Positions 38,171 through 50,315 of a stretch of 64,000 bases of DNA are shown here, piece by piece. Every line of letters starts with the position of its first letter. Position 1 is the stretch's first letter. Both the position numbers and the translations under genes were made by a program. The notes beneath the pieces are model-generated. The model had not been told where the DNA came from and made no database searches. It saw nothing but the letters and a program-made list of their open reading frames with translations. This stretch comes from Trichoplax adhaerens (taxonomy: Eukaryota > Placozoa > Uniplacotomia > Trichoplacea > Trichoplacidae), in assembly GCF_000150275.1 (NCBI RefSeq), contig NW_002060945.1, positions 663,067 through 727,066 on the forward strand. Reading direction: 5' to 3'.

Positions 38171-40998
38171 TGTTCCAGTAAAATAAAATAAATCATTCAT
38201 TCATCAGACTCAATGGGCATCTATGCCGTACGAGTAAGATACTCATATCGTAAAATTACACATCTGTATACAACTACGACCACAAACTTTGTTTGGGGCC
38301 TATACTTGTGTCCTACAATAAAGATGGAAGTGCATGCATAGTACACCACAAAGTATCACGACTCTAATCACGAGCGAAGGTTGGAACTAGCTGTACTCGT
38401 ATCAATGAGCCATCGCTAGTTTTCCAAGTGCAGTATCAGGAATATCAGATACATTCTTGCTCGGTTATGGAGTTACCTCCGATGGTGTAGATTCTATATA
38501 ATAAGTGCAACAGATATTGGCACTTCTCTTTCCATGTCGACTTTTGCGAACATTGCAGTTTCAGCAAGCGTCCCCCCCAAAATCAATCCACGCTGATTGT
38601 ATGAAATGCTTGGCGAATTTGCTAATTGTTAGTACAGTACTGTACTTGTTCTGACCTCGAATATAGTCCATAGTCAATACCATAGATAGCCAGGTGGACC
38701 GAGTAGGTGCTAAACTGGTGATTATAGTCCCATCGGGAAACGCGCAGTTGATTGGCCCACAGTATGAATGAAGTAGGATCACATGTTTACAGTATCCTTT
38801 TGTCATCTCTCGCAAGACCACGTTAATTAGTACAGTACAGTATCAGTATGTAGTATTGTATACTGTAGGTTATGTTATACAGGAGTAACAGTAGTGTACA
38901 ACGTGTACATTGTGCAAGTGACGTGTCCTATTGTATCACTAGTTGTACTGTCAAACGGTGGGGTCGGCGGTTGACCCCTTTCAGGATTCACATTTCATTC
39001 GGCAATCCATCTTGTTCAACTAGAAATAGAGTAGAGCAGTTATCCAGTAGACCGGACAGACCATGTGGACACCAAGTGAAAGAATTTCATCGTAAAAGAC
39101 CGACATCCTCCGCTAAAAATTAACTGCAAACCAGATACAAACGGTGACACTGGGAGAGAACGGTATGCTAAAGAGAGGAAATAGGATATACTGTACCATC
39201 TAGTATTAGATTTGATTACCATTACGATTATATCGATCATTATCATTCAAGTATAAAGCTCTGTATCCAAAGAGATTTGCAAACATCTGATGCAACCATT
39301 TGAATTTCACGTTCATACCATTGACTTTTAGTCTCTAAATGCGATCGATTTCTCTTGGACAGCGTTGAGTGAACACTTCAACAAGTAGAATTGGATCAGA
39401 TTTAGTCTTTGCAATGGCGTTATGTACCGTACAGCATATACGTTAAATATTGACTTAATATTAGCTGGAGGTCAACATGCAGCGTACAAGCTTCTGCGCT
39501 TACGCTTATACCGTACTTCTCGGTATCAAATGGTAGATTATACGCTCATTGAGTATCTGCTGGTAAAAGTAGCGCATTCAAGAATGAATCGTAGAAACCT
39601 AAAAATAATAACACCCACACTGTCAGCTTACCTCTTACTGTACACGGTACAGTACAGTATATATGCATACGGATGTTTATAGGTAAAAACAGGGTATAAT
39701 ATCCATATACTGTATAGTAACATCTAGTCATCTAGATATTCAGTTGATACAAGTTACACAGTTATCATTTCATTCGATAATAGCGTAATAGCGAAGAAGC
39801 CGAAAATTACGCCTGACAAAAAAAATACTGCTCACAAATTCTTAGTCCTTGATTACACGACGTGGCCATTTTACCCCTTAACCGTTACCCATATAATTTT
39901 AATATTAACCGCGAGGTATTGTACTAACTTGCTTGCCGTAAGCGTATAATAAGATCATGAAATCATAATGTAAAAGTGTTAATGAGATTATTCGATGTTA
40001 CAACACAGATATGTATATCTATATAGATCTGAATAGATGCCAATCTAAATTGAGTTCATGTTAAATCCTACGCTATATGATGATCTATGTAATCTGCTCT
40101 AAACCAGGGATCAATTTTTAGGGGACTACAGCAACCGGCGATACCTTATTCTCTCGGGGTTATCTATCAATTCTTTTTATTAATTGAACATGGTTTATTA
40201 TTATGGCCGCAGAAAAAAGAAGAACTTGGCCAGTCGTCTTATAAGTGGCACAGCTTCATATCTACGAATTCTAAAACCAGGTTTAAAGTCCTTAAATCGT
40301 AAGTACACAACCTGATACGGCATGATATGGATAGTAGTGATCAAGGTGCATAATGTACAGTGGCAATTTTAACAACATAACGATGACAAAGATTGTAACG
40401 AAATCTTTGACATTATAACTATCTAAGTCTATCTTACACTGGGATATATATTATCTACATGGCATACAATTAATTGCCATTTGAAGAACAGTACCATACT
40501 GGCTCTATATTGCAGTGTACGCATATATATAGCCTGTTGGAAGAATATAATAAATTAACTGTGTTGAAAAAGTTTCAAAAGACACTTCCCTTCTAATGGG
40601 CTCACTGCTGACTCCTCACTTGCTTAACAAGCACTATGTATAATTGAAAAAAGTTCTCAACAAATAAATAAATAGATAGAATAAAGAATAAACTACTACG
40701 AGCAACACTTTCACATTTCTAACTAAAATGGTTAAAATTGTGATTAATTTCTTTTTAAAAATAAAATAATTAGGGAATAGTAACTAATCCACTTATGGAT
40801 TAATTTACAAATATCTATGTATTAGAATATATAATTATAATACGTTACTAAAAATTATTGATGACTTAATTATGGTTATTGCATTGGTGTAATCTTAAGT
40901 TGTACTGTACAGTATAGGGAACAAATCAGTTTCAGTGAGCGTACGTATGTATACCTTATTTCGTAGACATGCTGTATATATGTACAGTATTAAAAATA

Positions 40999-41016
40999 TG
41001 TATATATATATATATA
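40999..41016. repeat. TA dinucleotide microsatellite
   Basis: Simple (TA)n run in intergenic DNA. Confidence 0.85.
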
Positions 41017-41805
41017 CGCATTGAAGATTCAGTGACTCCATATCACTACAATACTATTCAACGTTGAGGATCAATGCAAAACCTCGTATGTCATAATGAC
41101 TTTATAGATTTGGATACCTTTTATATGTACAGTATAAGTGGAGTTTATATGGTTATTCATAATCTGTACGTTATATCGTCCATTTTTAACGATTTTTATT
41201 AATTCTATTTGGTAATACAATTTACATCTATTCAAATAATATCAACTGATATCTACAAATCACATAGTACTGCTTATGTAGCTCGTTTTATTGATGTAAT
41301 TCTGGGCTCTTCCTTCAAGTCAATGATGCTGTAACTCTTCTGCCTGAAAGGATACCTATCTTTCAAATATACAGCAGTCGATATGACTTGCAACTTTTAG
41401 TCATAGATGATTTTCTAAATGAGTAAAAATTGTCAAAAAGGATCAGAAAACATGAATCAACTCCTGTGAAGTACATTATACAGCCCAACACCTTAAATAA
41501 CATACAATATGATTTAGAATAAAATTGGGTGCATGATTTGATTGGTTTCACGCGCGTAGTCTCTGCGTTGAAAGATGATTAATTAATGCATTTTGATGAC
41601 GTGTTAAAAATATGAAAATACAGCGCTACACTTGATTTTTTATTGACTATTAATTTATAATTAATTCATTTTTGTTTTCTTTCAATGATTAAAGTAAATG
41701 AATAATTAATTACAGTGTCAATTAGTGGCAAAGAAGCGAAGAACCATGACGTGACGTGACGTACAGTATCGGAGTAATCGGGGTTATTATGAAGGGGCGT
41801 AACGT

Positions 41806-42383
41806 ACAGTACAGTACAGAGTACTGTACATCGAATTCGATCCCTTCCATTTCTCTATAATAAAAGCTGTTAAAATTGAAATTTACACAGTACTGTACTG
41901 TACATCGAATTCGATCCCTTCCATTTTCTCTATATTAAAAGCTGTTAAAATTGAAGTTTACACAGTACATCGGATTGGATCCCTTCCATTTTCTCTATAT
42001 TAAAAGCTATTAAAATTGAAATTTACACAGTACTGTACGTCGAATTGGATCCCTTCCGTTTTCTCTATAGTAAAAGCTGTTAAAATTGAAATTTACACAG
42101 TACTGTACTGTACACGAATTGGATCCCTTCCATTTTCTCTATAGTAAAAGCTGTTAAAATTGAAATTTACACAGTACTGTACTGTACTGTACATCGAATT
42201 CGATCCCTTCCATTTTCTCTATATTAAAAGCTGTTAAAATTGAAATTTACACAGTACATCGAATTCGATCACTTCCATTTTCTCTATAGTAAAAGCTGTT
42301 AAAATTGAAATTTACACAGTACTATACATCGAATTCGATCCCTTCCATTTTCTCTGTAGTAAAAGCTGTTAAAATTGAAATTT
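41806..42383. repeat. Tandem array, about eight copies of a 66-78 bp unit
   Basis: Each unit runs: GTACTGTAC block, TCGAATTCGATCCCTTCC, ATTTTCTCTATA, AAAAGCTGTTAAAATTGA, AATTTACACA. Copies are recognisable near 41829, 41905, 41971, 42039, 42115, 42193, 42259 and 42328. Unit length changes mainly with the number of TACTG steps in the palindromic block, which suggests slippage there. Point differences between copies are few, so the array looks fairly recent. Confidence 0.9.
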
Positions 42384-42478
42384 CTCACAATCGTTGAAAA
42401 GGAGGCTTCCCATTGTAAGAAATTGCAATTTTAACAGCTTCTACTATGGAGAAAATGGAAGGGATCTACAGTACTGTA
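42312..42478. mobile_element. Foldback (MITE-like) element at the end of the array
   Basis: The last array unit (about 42318-42390) is followed by a loop of about 20 bases (CGTTGAAAAGGAGGCTTCCC) and then by its inverted copy, about 42411-42478. That copy contains AATTTTAACAGCTTCTACTA and GGAAGGGATC and ends in GTACTGTAC. The arms are about 70 bp each with good matching. This is the form of a non-autonomous foldback transposon with palindromic GTACAGTA ends, whose left arm has been copied in tandem. No transposase gene is nearby. Confidence 0.7.
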
Positions 42479-43170
42479 CACTGTACATCACCGTACTTTG
42501 TATTGTACTCTACTGTACTACATTGTAAAAAGTCAATGACATGAAGAGGAAAAATCTCTGTCTGTGTCTGTCAGTTAACAAGTCCATGATCAAGTCCATA
42601 GTTAAGTCAGTAGTGAACGGCATCGCAAACTGCTGACCTTCTGCTTTATTACGACTTACTTATGGTAATGTAAATGCATTTTTTTGCTGGATAGTAAGTA
42701 CTCTCATTGCTGCGAACGAAATACAGTATTGTCTATGCAACCTCACCATCAACTCAGAATTGTCTGGATTTTTGGTACCATCAATGCTTATAATGCCCGT
42801 CGAATCCATTTCATGATCTGGTTGTTCGTAAATAAGTTGTTGACATGCATGCACTGTAGCAGTGCTTTATTACTATACGCATTATTGTATGACTAGACAA
42901 TGAGATAGCGAATTTTAGGAAATTGTAAACTACTATTTCAATACAAAACCCTAGAAAGATCCCTAATTCGGAGGTCTTGCTTAAGATTACTGTAGTAACC
43001 AAATTAACTACAAAATTCCAATCCATTTAATACAAAGTAACAGAATTTATGTAACGTAGTATTGATATTTTCACGAGGATTTCATAGCATTGAATTCGTG
43101 CTAAGCTTAGCTATGATTTTACACTTGCAAAAAATTTCTGTTGCTTAGTGATCATAATTTGCATCAACAG

Positions 43171-45229
43171 GTTTTAAAAGACTACGATCTTACGGTTCCC
43201 GCTTAAAGTCAGCCTTAGCATTACAATATTACTCCAAAATGAAAAATAGTACTAGCGGAAAACGGGAAAGATGGCAGCAAATGAGAATATCATTCCGTCG
43301 TTATCTTGGATCGATGAGATGGTTTCACATTCCGGCAGCTGCAGGATTTGCCCTTGTTGGCTATCAACAATATCGTCATATCAGAGATAGAGAGAGACGA
43401 AAATTACAAACTCAAACTCCAGAGGAATTAGTAATTCCTAGCTGGCAGGTACGTAGCATTTTCTCACGTCAAGTGACAAGAAAATTAAGTGTATCAATTA
43501 TTATAAATAGGAATCAAGGGTGTGCACTGTGCAATAAAGTGTTTGTTAGTTGCTCTTTTACTTGGCAGTCTGCAGTGTTTGCGATTGTTTACCTTTCCTT
43601 TTGTAATGACTCACATTACATATCCAAATTATATACAAGTTACCACCACATTCACCGTTATAAATAGGCTGCTTGGTGGAGCCCACAGCCTATAAATTGA
43701 TTATGTGTTATATTATCTGTAAAATGAAATCCAGCGACTATCAAAGAGTTCGCTAATTACCAGTATGAGATAATATCGATCGTCATCAACACAAGATAAA
43801 CGTATAGGCCTTTTCTATTCTATTACACTGTACAGTATTATTAGCCATTGGAATGAACTGTAACTGTTGTGATTTAATTGCATACTTCACTCTGTACTAG
43901 GTTACCTTGTTAAAGCAGTTACCCACCCGTTCATTATCTCGAGTTGCGGGAATGCTTACTGATATCACGCTACCAATTTGGTTGCGATGGGCAGCCTTTA
44001 GTGCATACGCATGGGCTTTCAAATGTAACATGGAAGAAGCAGAAGTAGAGGATATTACTTGTTATGAAAGCTTTGGGAAATTCTTTACAAGGCATTTGAA
44101 AGACGGAGCAAGAGTAATCGACAAAGACCATGATCTTGTGAGTAAAATAGTGTACTAGAAAGTTATGATACTAGTATAAGCTATTTCAAAATTACATCCT
44201 TTTTTTCTACTCATTCATTCATTGAAATCATTCTACCTATTCTGGCGATTCCGCTCCGATTCAGCATAAATAACTTTATTATAACTGTACATATTACGTT
44301 AGCATGTCTAACTTGTTCCTATTATTGCAATATGATATAGGTAAGTCCTGCCGATGGTCAAATCCTATGTTTTGGGGCAGTATGTGATGATAAAATTGAA
44401 CAAGTTAAGGGGATCAACTATAGTTTGTCAACCTTTTTTGGTCCAGACTCAGAAATTGTAAAGTACTGTAGGAACAGCTCCGCAAATGGACATGTAAATA
44501 GTCCTACTAAAAATGGTGCCTGTGTAGATAAATGTTTATATCATTGTGTCATTTATCTATCTCCGGGAGATTATCATCGCTTTCATTCTCCCACTGAATG
44601 GAAGATCCAATACAGACGTCATTTTCCAGGTTAACGTTACAAAAATGTTACTTCCTTGATTTCATCTATTGTTCATTGAGTTACAGCGAGATAATACACA
44701 AAAGTCATTAGATTGAAATGATGATGGAATAATATGTATTAAAATTTTCTTCAGGTACGCTAATGTCAGTGTCCCCTCTTGCTTTGAAATTTGTACGAGG
44801 ACTGTTTGCATATAACGAGAGAGTCAATCTTAGAGGTGAATGGAAGCATGGATTATTTTCGATGACTGCTGTTGGTGCCTATAATGTAGGCTCAATCAAG
44901 ATAAATTTCGATTCGGTAAATAAAGCATTCACAAATCTATAATACTATCTTATTTATAGTCTTAACAACAATTTATTTATTCATGAATGTTTTAGGATCT
45001 TGCAACAAATTTGCCTGGTAGTTTTACGGAAGGCGTATTTAAGGATTTTCACTACGCTAAAAGTAGTGTCAGTAGTGTTGGAGTTGGCAGAGGTGAAAAT
45101 ATTGGAGAATTTAACTTTGGATCTACCATAGTTTTACTTTTTGAAGCTCCAACAGACTTTAATTTTACTGTGGACTTGGGCCAAAAGATCAAATACGGTC
45201 AAGCTATAGGAACTAGTGGTCTTCAATAA
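43171..45229 (+). CDS. PISD: Phosphatidylserine decarboxylase proenzyme, mitochondrial (first exon unresolved)
   Basis: Makes phosphatidylethanolamine from phosphatidylserine at the inner membrane; the proenzyme cleaves itself to form a pyruvoyl group. Exons 43171-43448, 43901-44137, 44341-44629, 44755-44915 and 44996-45229 give about 399 residues (human 409). The first exon enters through an acceptor (CAACAG) in an open frame; the start codon lies upstream, or Met at 43239 could serve. Order: basic presequence, membrane segment ([15 protein letters not shown]), then the enzyme: [38 protein letters not shown] with the conserved His, [10 protein letters not shown], and the cleavage site FGST (45116-45127). 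Many homologues have LGST. The cleaved Gly-Ser bond and Thr are kept, so activity is expected. Confidence 0.95.
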
Positions 45230-46642
45230 TCTCCAAACACTAAAGAAATGCAATGAATTTAAACAAGATATTTAACTATAAAATGATGATACTATAAAAA
45301 TGCTGCAATGCTATATATTGTTAATACAGTGTATGGGATTTAGTCAAAATCAAGAGTTAATTTGAGTGGTGATACTATCACCAATTCTAATTATAAAAGG
45401 ACCTGTATCTTTCTTATTAGCTATTTCTGCCACTTAAATGTAATGCTATTGTCGTGATATTTTTTAGAACGAGATGCGTTATTGAATGTCTTATTGTTAA
45501 ATTTTAAAGGTTTATTGATTTATTATAAATATGACCCCACGTCTGCGACAATATTTTAGAAGAAATATATACAGACCGTTCCGAACGGTTTTGAAAATCG
45601 TTCTTTATCGGGGTGAACAATCGGTGCTATAAGTATGATGTGAAGAGTGATCGGTAGTCGCCATTAGCAACTGAGAAAATAATTAGAAATACCAAGATAT
45701 ACCATATCGGCGTATTCTACTCTCAATTGGGACCATATAACTAAAAAAGTACAATCTTTGTGATATTATGGGTAATACCATCAATGATCTATGAAAAGAA
45801 AATATCGTCGTGATGGGCATTTTACGTTTTGACCGCCAGCTGATCCTTTCCATTGTATATGACTGATTTCTATTTTCTATTATTATCCTATTCGTGCACT
45901 GGCATACAGTATACTGTAATAGTTACTCAGCATTCGCTTGGTAATTTGTTTGGTTATTTTGCTATTTTATTGACGCATTGCTTGGTGGAAAAATGCACCC
46001 AAGAAAGCATTGATCATTGTGTAATTGATGTTAGTCTCTCATATTCTTTTCAGATGCGAGTCCATTTTTATAATTATTTTATTATTGCCATGCAGACGAA
46101 TAGCACAATCAACAGACGCACTCGTATACAGAATATAATGATGTTATCAAAACACTAGCTTTTGGACTTTTTAACTTAATTAAATACCTCACAACCCATG
46201 TATGCTATTAAGTTGGTCTACAAAGTGTCAATAAATTTGGTTTTAAAATCCTTTTTTGATAGTGAATGTAGTCGCTAACCACAGAGGTGAGGTTTCTTTT
46301 ACTTCTTTTACCTCTACAGTATCGTAAACCAGGATCGTTGCTGTACGCATGCTCAGCATTTAGCGGGTAAATTCAAAAACGGTCAGTGGCAGTTTTTCAC
46401 AGTTATTCCTATAGTACATCTCATCTACCACGGTATTAATAGTATTCAGTACTGTACGCTTTGAGACTTCAGTAGCATAACAGTGTCTGTTAAGACAGCA
46501 ATTTTGCCCCATCTTGGTGTTTCTTTGCCAGTCAGCCATCGACATTAGTCTTTGAAGAGTACAGTGAATTGTCAGAAATTGCGACTGCTTTCTTTGAATT
46601 TTTTTTGAACTATCCAGCCAATATCGGACGATAAAACTAGGA
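45230..46642. other. Intergenic, PSD / coiled-coil RWD gene
   Basis: No exon, RNA gene or clear repeat seen. It presumably holds the promoter of the downstream gene. Confidence 0.5.
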
Positions 46643-49600
46643 ATGGAAGTCAGTTCTAGCGGAATACATGCAGTAGCTGACCAAGCGAAAAGGTAAGAAT
46701 CTTCTTTTAGTTAAGTTGTTGACAGACGCTTGTGATATTTCCACTTGTAAATTATTCTCGAATCGGTTGTCATGCCAGTGTGAAAATTGGATGAACGTGG
46801 ATTAGAATAGTCAATGCAACATGATTTCAATAAATACTAGCACTTTTGTGGTATTAAGGAGAATAACCAGCTTTTGTAGTACCTTTTGCAAGCTTGATAT
46901 TTGTAGCTCTAGCTATTCTATGCGTCAACGTGCAAGGAATGCATAGAACATTTCGAAAAGAATAGACAGTACTACCAAAGTGGGTATAATTAATTTAAAT
47001 AACCCTGATATTGACGCCTACATTCTACGTTGTTACAAGTCACGGTCAAGATTGAAAGATTATAGTACTGCTAGTGTTTTTACATGAGCGTAACATCGAC
47101 GACTTAAGCTATTTTATGCACCTTATCCTGTACACTAGGCTATAGTAGATTGTCATTTAGCTTTGATAGTGAGACAGTATTCTATCATGAACGAAGAAAT
47201 ACCCTTTGGACACATGCATGATACGCGGATCTAGCTGTAAGGCTATTCTACTGCAAACAGTAAAATGAAATACTCGTACTGCACATGACGAAAAATCAAG
47301 CAATTCCTACAGTCCTTGACAGCGATGACAGATTATAATGAATTATGAAACTACATTTTATGTATATGAAAGTATTCTACGACCTCCTAAAGAATAAAAT
47401 GAGAAAATTTTTTTAAAATCCTTCACGTCAACAGTACAGTATACGAATTGTAGATTGCAGCGAGGATGACGCAAAATAAAATAATGATTTGTACCTAGAC
47501 ATGAAAGTAGTTTGGCTAAAATAATTTTACAAATCGTGAATTAATTATTATAAGAACTTTCAACCATTTGACGTATGTACTGTATATAATAGATTTTCCA
47601 GAGACTTGTTCAACGATATTACCAATATAAAAGACACATTAGACAAAATTCATGCGCTTGAAGCAGAATCATGTACACAGGAAGAACTGCTATCGGCTGA
47701 GGTAAGCGTAAACGGTTACATATATAATGGATTTGAAAAATGTTTAAATCAATTCCCAAATGGCTATGTCGATCTCAACAGTAAGGAATATGACTACTTT
47801 GCATTTGATTGACAATAAGGATTCCATTAACGAACAGTTTCGTTCTACTAAAATTTTGTAATGGCTTAGCTTCCATAAAAATTACATTACTTAACGTCAA
47901 GATAGCGAAACACTCAGTTTAAAAAAAACGAGTAAAAGTCCAGCTACTAAATAATTGTAACGATTCTACACGTACTAACTGCAATCTATCTTTCTTTTTC
48001 ACCTTTATAGGATCACTTAAAAAAGCTAAAGACTGCCTATATAACCAGTCATAGCAAGAAAGAATTATACGCTTTGCTAACCAATCCCAATCCATTACAG
48101 CTACTGAATGATATATCTGAAGATAGTGAAAACGGTAAAGATTTTAATGAATATACTGTAGTAAGCACCGCCAGACTATCTATAACTACTATGGAATAGA
48201 TTTGCAGATACAGCCCAAGTAGTAAAAGAGTTTTTAAGGTCATAGTAGCCGAAAAAATTTTCTTATAAAGCGGGCGAACTGGTTCTCACATAATCTTCTC
48301 CACTATGAAAGGAAGTAATGGTGGATGAAACGTATTATGACATTTTATCATATATAATAGGCTTAAATTAAAATACTCTATATCGTGATAAGACTATTTC
48401 ACTATTCGGCATGTTGTGTAAATAATTATTATACAAATAATTTTTTTAACTCTGGGAAAATGCCATTTCCAGTGATAGTACAAGAGCAAAATCAGTGTAA
48501 GGATTACATACAAAAGTCTAAAGAAGAGGTAGAACAGAAGGAAAATCTAGCCAGCCAAGATATTTGTAATTATATCGAAGGTAAGGCGCAGGGTAAAGCA
48601 TACACCCAGAAACAATATCTTATCCGTATTACCATATTTAATATATGTAAGACTAATTGATCAAAAATGTATTACTATCTAGGCATTAAAATAACTTGTT
48701 CTTTAAAAAATATATTATTATTTATGTACTAAAACAACCTGTTCTTTAATCTATACCTTAAAATACGAATAGGCTTTGATCAACTCGTGGAATCACACAA
48801 TCAATTGAAAACTATTGTTAAAGAAGCACATGAAACAGTGAGTCAAAGGAATTCTTGATTTAGTTGTACTACTATTACCGTAGTTATGATTTGTGATTGT
48901 TCAATAACGTCTAATGTATACTTAATGTGTAGTATCAACAACTTAAAGAACAAGAGGATCAGGAATCACTTGATTTTACCCAGACATGTATCGTACAGGT
49001 ACTTAGTGATCGATTTATACGCTTAATAACTGGTAAATCTTCTATTTAAATTCACTGCTAGTCTTATTGTTATTAATAGGAAAAAGAACAATTGCGTCTT
49101 CAGTTGATGGAATTAAATAAGCAATGTGCCGAAACTCAGAATAAGAACAAGATCACTGAGGAAGAAATAGTTCAGCTAAAGAAACAACTACAAGACTTTA
49201 CTGAAGATGAGAAGCAAACTAGCCGAAATCTTCACCAACTCGATAAGGTAGCAGTCTCCGCAGAACAAAATCTTGGAATGGCATCTCAGTCAGATCAATG
49301 GCTGTAAGCATCTTAAATACTGATCTTAATGCTATGATTAATCATTCGATCGTAGATCTGCAACAACTGACCTATTGCTCCTAACTACTTGTTCAATAAA
49401 ACTAGGCATCAAATTTATACATCAGCATCAGATTGCAATAGGGTAGATTCAGTGTGGAAAGATGGTAGTCATTATTATTATACCATCTACGATGAAACAC
49501 AAGACCAACCTAACCTTAACCTAACTTTGGCGATAAGTTATATCAATTACGATACACAATCTACAATCACCAAAATGAAAATAACTGGAGCTCAGGTGAT

Positions 49601-50315
49601 AAAACCAACACGATACTAAAATTTGTTGGTAATTCAGCATATAGTTAACTTATATTATCTATCATTCTTTGATAGGTTGACATTCAAGACTTACCGATTG
49701 ACGATCTGGTTGAAGAAGCAGTTGAAAGAAATGATTTGATTATGTTGGTCAGCGATGTCAAGCGCCGATACTGTACCCGATTAACCTTCTTAAAAGAATT
49801 AAAAGATCTACGATCCAGGTAATATGATTACTTGATGCTGTAATTTACACTGATAAATTTTATTATCTTCATGAAGGAAATACATGCTTTTTAAAACTGT
49901 GTATTGAAATTGCTGCTCATAGAACTATGTAAAACAATACTGCATGAACGGATTACCTATGTATAAACATGAAATCAGATAAATTAATTATGATCATGTT
50001 TGTATAGATTTCCTGTGGACTATATCTCGTCGAAGCAGTTATTGCGGGTGATCATTGGTGCTTCTAGCAACATGATTTGTAATTTTCTTGTACCATGTAC
50101 GTATCCGGCAGTTGGTCGAATTTCAATGACAACAATGGAAGGTCACACCAATCCGGAGATATTCTATCAGGCGAACGATGTTAGTTACTTTAGTTGCAAT
50201 TTTATCGTTATTACTTTCGGAAAGCTTGCTTCTTAATATATTAATTTCTTTGTAGATTTGCGGTACATTAACAGACTGGATTGCATTCTTAGAGCAGCAA
50301 GTACGAACACTGTAA
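46643..50315 (+). CDS. Coiled-coil protein with a C-terminal tandem RWD-like region, possibly KNL1-like kinetochore protein
   Basis: Eleven exons: 46643-46692, 47602-47701, 48011-48134, 48473-48580, 48773-48837, 48933-48998, 49080-49303, 49406-49595, 49676-49818, 50008-50179, 50256-50315; total 1302 nt, 433 residues, phases all consistent. Residues about 15-265 are mostly acidic coiled coil (LKKQLQDFTEDEKQTSRNLH). Residues about 285-430 alternate strand and helix like two RWD folds: VWKDGSHYYYTIYDE with LNLTLAISYINY, a helical LVEEAVERNDLIM, RRYCTRLTFLKELKDLR, then LLRVIIGASSNMICNFLVPC with a YPAV turn. This order (coiled coil, two RWD units, YPxV before a short helix) resembles the KNL1 C terminus that binds the MIS12 complex. 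MELT repeats and an RVSF motif are absent. The gene model is firm; the family call is moderate. Confidence 0.6.

Larger units (their letters stand above)
35246..43170. other. Long intergenic region with repeats and a broken gene fragment
   Basis: About 7.9 kb without an intact gene. It contains a damaged coding fragment (37195-37497), a diverged duplication with a strong hairpin (37840-38170), scattered GTACTGTAC palindromes, a TA microsatellite (40999-41016) and the foldback/tandem element (41806-42478). Other open frames in it are short and show no splice context or family match. Confidence 0.5.
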
